Positions 4,452-7,053 of a DNA stretch of 7,053 bases are shown here, piece after piece. The notes under the pieces were generated by a model. That model did not search any database and had not been told where the DNA came from. It saw only the letters and a program-made list of their open reading frames with translations. The translations under genes and the position numbers were made by a program. How positions within the stretch are numbered: position 1 is the first letter of the stretch; each line of letters begins with the position of its first letter. The DNA is from Chlamydiae bacterium RIFCSPHIGHO2_12_FULL_49_9 (GTDB lineage Bacteria > Chlamydiota > Chlamydiia > Chlamydiales > SM23-39), in the NCBI GenBank assembly GCA_001794935.1, contig MGLY01000093.1, forward strand, positions 1 through 7,053. The letters run 5' to 3'.

Positions 4452-5096
4452 ATGGAATTTCCTCTATTAATCTCCTTTTATACAAAAAACACCATCTATG
4501 AAAAAGAGATCGAAGATCTAGTTGCTTCCTGCAAAGCGCTTCAACTCGAACTTTACGTCGAAGGGAGGGCAGATCTCGGCAGTTGGGAATACAACTGCTG
4601 TCAAAAACCTCTCTTTATCCTCGAATGTTTAGAAAAGTTCAAAAGGCCTCTTCTATGGGTGGATGCTGACGCGATGATTCTAAAAAAGCCCCCTTTTATC
4701 TTTGGAGATATCGATCTCGCCATCTACTTCAACAACTTTCAAAACAAGCTCGCTCGCACAGGGACAATTTACCTGCGGCCCACGCAAGAGACCCTTCGTT
4801 TTGTAAAGCTGTGGCACGAAACTTGCCAAGGCAAAATCATCCGAAAAGAAGAATTCCCCTACCCCGATCAAACTGTCTTTTCGGAACTTCTGTATGCAAA
4901 TCGAGATTTAAAAATCGGCCAGCTGCCCATTCAATATACTCAGGTCTTTGATAAGGACCTTCTTCCCTTTGAAAACTCCTGCATCATCCATTTTCAATCT
5001 TCTCGAACGGCTCTGATGGATCCGATTTTTTGGAAACACCTTTCAGGAAAAGAGCTCAAGCTCATGAGAATGGAAGTATCTCAAAATCTTCGCTAA
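4452..5096 (+). CDS. Putative DxD glycosyltransferase (nucleotide-diphospho-sugar transferase-like)
   Basis: A 214-residue soluble protein with no signal peptide or membrane segment. Residues 49-53 (CCQKP) lead into LFILECLEKF and then PLLWVDADAMILKKP (66-80). The D-A-D at 71-73 is the expected metal- and sugar-nucleotide-binding DxD motif of GT-A-fold enzymes. Later features are DIDLAIYF (86-93), a RTGTIYLRPT segment and PDQTVF (138-143), all typical of the loosely defined nucleotide-diphospho-sugar transferase families. Donor and acceptor are unknown; lipopolysaccharide, glycogen-related or protein targets are all possible. A strong Shine-Dalgarno (AGAGGGAGA) precedes the ATG. It lies 24 nt after the preceding gene, so it probably shares the operon. 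No terminator hairpin is seen after the stop. Confidence 0.6.
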   Translation: MEFPLLISFYTKNTIYEKEIEDLVASCKALQLELYVEGRADLGSWEYNCCQKPLFILECLEKFKRPLLWVDADAMILKKPPFIFGDIDLAIYFNNFQNKLARTGTIYLRPTQETLRFVKLWHETCQGKIIRKEEFPYPDQTVFSELLYANRDLKIGQLPIQYTQVFDKDLLPFENSCIIHFQSSRTALMDPIFWKHLSGKELKLMRMEVSQNLR

Positions 5097-5111
5097 GAGT
5101 GAGAACGGCCA

Positions 5112-5141
5112 TTGCTTTCCCGCTTCCTTTTCTCTTATAAT
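5112..5141 (+). promoter_or_regulatory. Promoter of the symporter gene, apparently leaderless
   Basis: A perfect -10 hexamer TATAAT (5136-5141) with TTGCTT (5112-5117) 18 nt upstream; only the TTG of the -35 matches consensus. The ATG of the symporter begins 7 nt after the -10, where transcription itself would start. No Shine-Dalgarno lies between them (TAGAACCC follows TATAA). Confidence 0.6.
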
Positions 5142-5148
5142 AGAACCC

Positions 5149-6465
5149 ATGAAAGAGCTCTTTTTTGCGCTGGAACTGATCAATGAATTTATCTGGGGGC
5201 ACATCGCCTTCATCCTCATTTTGGCTTTAGGCGGCTACTTCACGCTCCAGTCCCGCTTTTTTCAAATCCGCCAGTTCGGTCCGATCCTTCGCTCTTTTTG
5301 CAGCTTCTTTCAAAAAAAAGCCCGCTCTGAAACCGCTACTACCGGCATTCATCCGATCAAGGCCTTTTTCGCAGCGATCGGCGGCTGCATCGGCATCGGC
5401 AATATCGTCGGCATCTGCACCGCTGTGCAAATCGGAGGGCCCGGCGCCCTTTTTTGGACATGGGTCGGAGGCTTTGCCGGCATGCTCATCCAATATTCTG
5501 AGGTCTACCTCGGGATGCTCCACCGCGTAAAAAATAAACAGGGCAGCTACGATGGCGGCCCCATGTATTTTCTTCCGATTGCCTTTAAAGGAAAATGGAT
5601 TGCGCCCGTAATTTGCGTTCTTTTGAGCTTTTATGGCGTTGAGATTTTCATGTTCAACGTGATGGTCGACAGCATCTCCATCAACTGGGGCCTTAATGAA
5701 TACATCGTAATCGGCGTTCTGCTAGCCGCTATTTTCATCGTGGCAGCGGGCGGCATCAAACGGGTCGGCGAAGTGTGCAGCGCGCTCATCCCCCTCTTCA
5801 TCATTCTCTACCTGGGAATGGGATTTTGGATCCTCTTCCAACAAATCGATCTAATCCCCTCCATCTTCGCCCAAATTTTCGAAGGGGCCTTTACCTCGCA
5901 GGCAGCCGTCGGCGGCTTTGCCGGCAGCACCGTAATGCTCACCATCTCGATGGGACTCTCCCGCGGCGCCTACTCTGGAGATATCGGGGTCGGCTACACC
6001 TCGGTCATCCACTCGGAGAGCAGCACGACTCAATTCGGCAGACAAGCAGCCCTCACCATCATCGGGATCCTCCTCGATACTTTTATCATCTGCACCATGA
6101 GCATCCTCCTCGTCCTGGCCACCGGCCACTGGAGTTCCGGCATCGACGTTACCCTCATGGTCCAAGAGGCCCTCGGACTCACTTTCCCCTACATGCATTT
6201 CTTTATGCCCCTTTTCCTCTTCCTTTTGGGCTATACGACCATCCTGGCCTACTTCGTCGTCGGGGTCAAATGCGCCAAGTTCATCCACCCCAAGTGGGGC
6301 CCCAGGATCTACTACGCCTATGCGGCCGTCGCGCTGCCCCTTTTTGCCTTCGTAGACGCGGTTCACGCCTTCCTCCTCATGTCCCTTTCGGGGGCCTTTC
6401 TCCTCATCTTTAATCTCTTGGGGATCTTCCTCCTCCGCAGGCAAGTCCGCTTCAATTTAAATTAA
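5149..6465 (+). CDS. Alanine/glycine:cation symporter (AGCS family, TC 2.A.25)
   Basis: An inner-membrane carrier expected to import alanine, D-alanine or glycine with Na+ or H+. The 438-residue product has the family N-terminus INEFIWGHIAFILILALGGY (residues 12-31) and the GGCIGIGNIVG segment (about 78-88). The signature GGPGALFWTWVGGFAGM (96-112) follows, then YDGGPMYF. A second conserved loop is GLSRGAYSGDIGVGY (269-283). Roughly ten or eleven hydrophobic segments are visible, and the length is normal. In the second loop many bacterial members read SNEAGMG; here it is SGDIGVG, a conservative E-to-D change. The start is supported by the family N-terminus, although there is no Shine-Dalgarno and TATAAT lies 7 nt upstream. 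Chlamydial homologues are often named dagA or alsT; which substrate applies cannot be read from sequence. It has its own promoter and seems to be a single-gene unit. Confidence 0.92.
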   Translation: MKELFFALELINEFIWGHIAFILILALGGYFTLQSRFFQIRQFGPILRSFCSFFQKKARSETATTGIHPIKAFFAAIGGCIGIGNIVGICTAVQIGGPGALFWTWVGGFAGMLIQYSEVYLGMLHRVKNKQGSYDGGPMYFLPIAFKGKWIAPVICVLLSFYGVEIFMFNVMVDSISINWGLNEYIVIGVLLAAIFIVAAGGIKRVGEVCSALIPLFIILYLGMGFWILFQQIDLIPSIFAQIFEGAFTSQAAVGGFAGSTVMLTISMGLSRGAYSGDIGVGYTSVIHSESSTTQFGRQAALTIIGILLDTFIICTMSILLVLATGHWSSGIDVTLMVQEALGLTFPYMHFFMPLFLFLLGYTTILAYFVVGVKCAKFIHPKWGPRIYYAYAAVALPLFAFVDAVHAFLLMSLSGAFLLIFNLLGIFLLRRQVRFNLN

Positions 6466-6509
6466 GAGACTGTCTTTAAAATATTTATTATATATATATT
6501 TCATTTTAC

Positions 6510-6538
6510 TTGAATTTACCTTTAATTATTGATATAAT
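6510..6538 (+). promoter_or_regulatory. Near-consensus promoter of the gene at the right edge
   Basis: TTGAAT (6510-6515), a spacer of exactly 17 nt and a perfect TATAAT (6533-6538). Transcription would start near 6545, giving a leader of about 26 nt carrying AAGGA (6560-6564), 6 nt before the ATG. It lies in a strongly AT-rich gap (6466-6570) in which I see no convincing terminator hairpin for the symporter gene. Confidence 0.8.
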
Positions 6539-6570
6539 TAACGAACAAAATCGGTAATTAAGGAAATAAA

Positions 6571-7053
6571 ATGTTACAACAAATAACGCCGGAAAACATT
6601 ACGATATCGACTCCAGACAAGAGAATCTCATTCCCTGTCGTCGAAGTCGTCGAAAAAGAAGCTTCTCGAGGACCGCTCTACCGAGTCATTGCGAAAATCG
6701 CAAGAGCTGTTCAGTCCATTTTTGCCCCGTTTATCCGCTTATTCAAAGACCCCGTCGTCATTACAATCGGCGAGAAGACTCCAATCAAAAATGGCCAGGT
6801 ATTGAAAGGGAGGCTAACTATCGCCGCTCGGAATCTTCCCCGGGACAGAAAAATCGAAGCTGTAGTGATCTATGGAGACAATCTCCTTGTTGAATTAGAT
6901 CCTGGTTTTGATGATTTATGCGCGAGAAAAATTATCTTTATCAATGGCGGTATCCCAAAAGGCGAGGCTGCACTCCCTGAGCTTGGCAACTACATGGAAG
7001 AGAGAGGCTGGACGTTCATGACTGATGAAGAGTGTCAAATCGGCCCAAATACT
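6571..7053 (+). CDS. Unrecognised protein, N-terminal 161 residues (runs off right edge)
   Basis: An open frame begins at an ATG with AAGGA 6 nt upstream and the strong promoter at 6510-6538, and is still open at the last base of the window. It begins MLQQITPENITISTPDKRIS, with no secretion signal. Residues about 36-59 (LYRVIAKIARAVQSIF, then APFIRLF) form a mildly hydrophobic, basic, probably amphipathic helix. The rest alternates short hydrophobic strands and charged turns, including VVITIGEKTPI and IEAVVIYGDN, which suggests a mixed alpha/beta fold. I do not recognise a domain and assign no function. Well-expressed orphan genes of this kind in chlamydiae are sometimes host-directed proteins, but nothing here shows that. 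Start and expression signals are good; that it is a real gene is fairly sure. Confidence 0.8.
   Translation, partial: MLQQITPENITISTPDKRISFPVVEVVEKEASRGPLYRVIAKIARAVQSIFAPFIRLFKDPVVITIGEKTPIKNGQVLKGRLTIAARNLPRDRKIEAVVIYGDNLLVELDPGFDDLCARKIIFINGGIPKGEAALPELGNYMEERGWTFMTDEECQIGPNT

Noticed and set aside
5775..6444. Long frames overlapping the symporter gene (plus 5775-6413, minus 5851-6444)
   Set aside because: Shadows of a well-supported membrane protein gene; translations are rich in His/Arg/Pro or Asp/Glu/Gly, as expected from out-of-frame reading.
6466..6509. Intrinsic terminator after the symporter gene
   Set aside because: The stretch is AT-rich with T runs and an alternating TA tract, but no GC-containing stem precedes a T-tract.

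Overview
The window looks like chromosomal DNA of a chlamydia-related bacterium (phylum Chlamydiota), most likely an environmental, non-Chlamydiaceae lineage. The main evidence is the 45-residue cysteine-free ribosomal protein L36 next to a 101-residue zinc-free S14, transcribed divergently from rpmH-rnpA. As I recall it, this matches the arrangement in Chlamydia trachomatis. The compact Na+/alanine symporter also fits. Coding DNA looks close to balanced in G+C, richer than most amoeba-associated chlamydiae. The exact genus is inference; no search was run.

Layout. (1) Positions 1-250: an incomplete possible gene on the minus strand at the left edge, overlapping a 171-bp inverted-repeat element (80-250). 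(2) 249-739, minus strand: a two-gene ribosomal operon, rpmJ (GTG start) then rpsN, with a good sigma70-type promoter at 766-794 and a 12-bp hairpin terminator at 249-274. (3) 740-1584: the only long gene-free stretch. Most of it (822-1479) is one large compound palindrome: a long imperfect outer stem enclosing two further long palindromes, predicted to fold as a three-way 'Y', and built from small hairpins whose copies differ by paired base changes. It lies between the divergent rpmJ and rpmH promoters and disrupts neither. (4) 1585-5096, plus strand: a tightly packed series of genes: rpmH, rnpA (GTG start, 4-nt overlap), a Rep/PcrA/UvrD-type helicase (11-nt overlap), a small DTW/Tsr3-like (TDD superfamily) protein (1-nt overlap), and after 24 nt a putative DxD glycosyltransferase. 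(5) 5149-6465: an alanine/glycine:cation symporter, apparently with a leaderless promoter. (6) 6466-7053: an AT-rich gap with a near-consensus promoter, followed by the first 161 codons of an unrecognised gene that runs off the window.

How the genes relate. The ribosomal proteins, the RNase P protein and the possible RNA-modification enzyme all serve translation and RNA maturation; the helicase adds DNA repair or replication restart through shared transcription. The symporter imports amino acids, in keeping with a nutrient-dependent intracellular life. The features most worth following up are the two palindromic elements, above all the 658-bp Y-shaped one.
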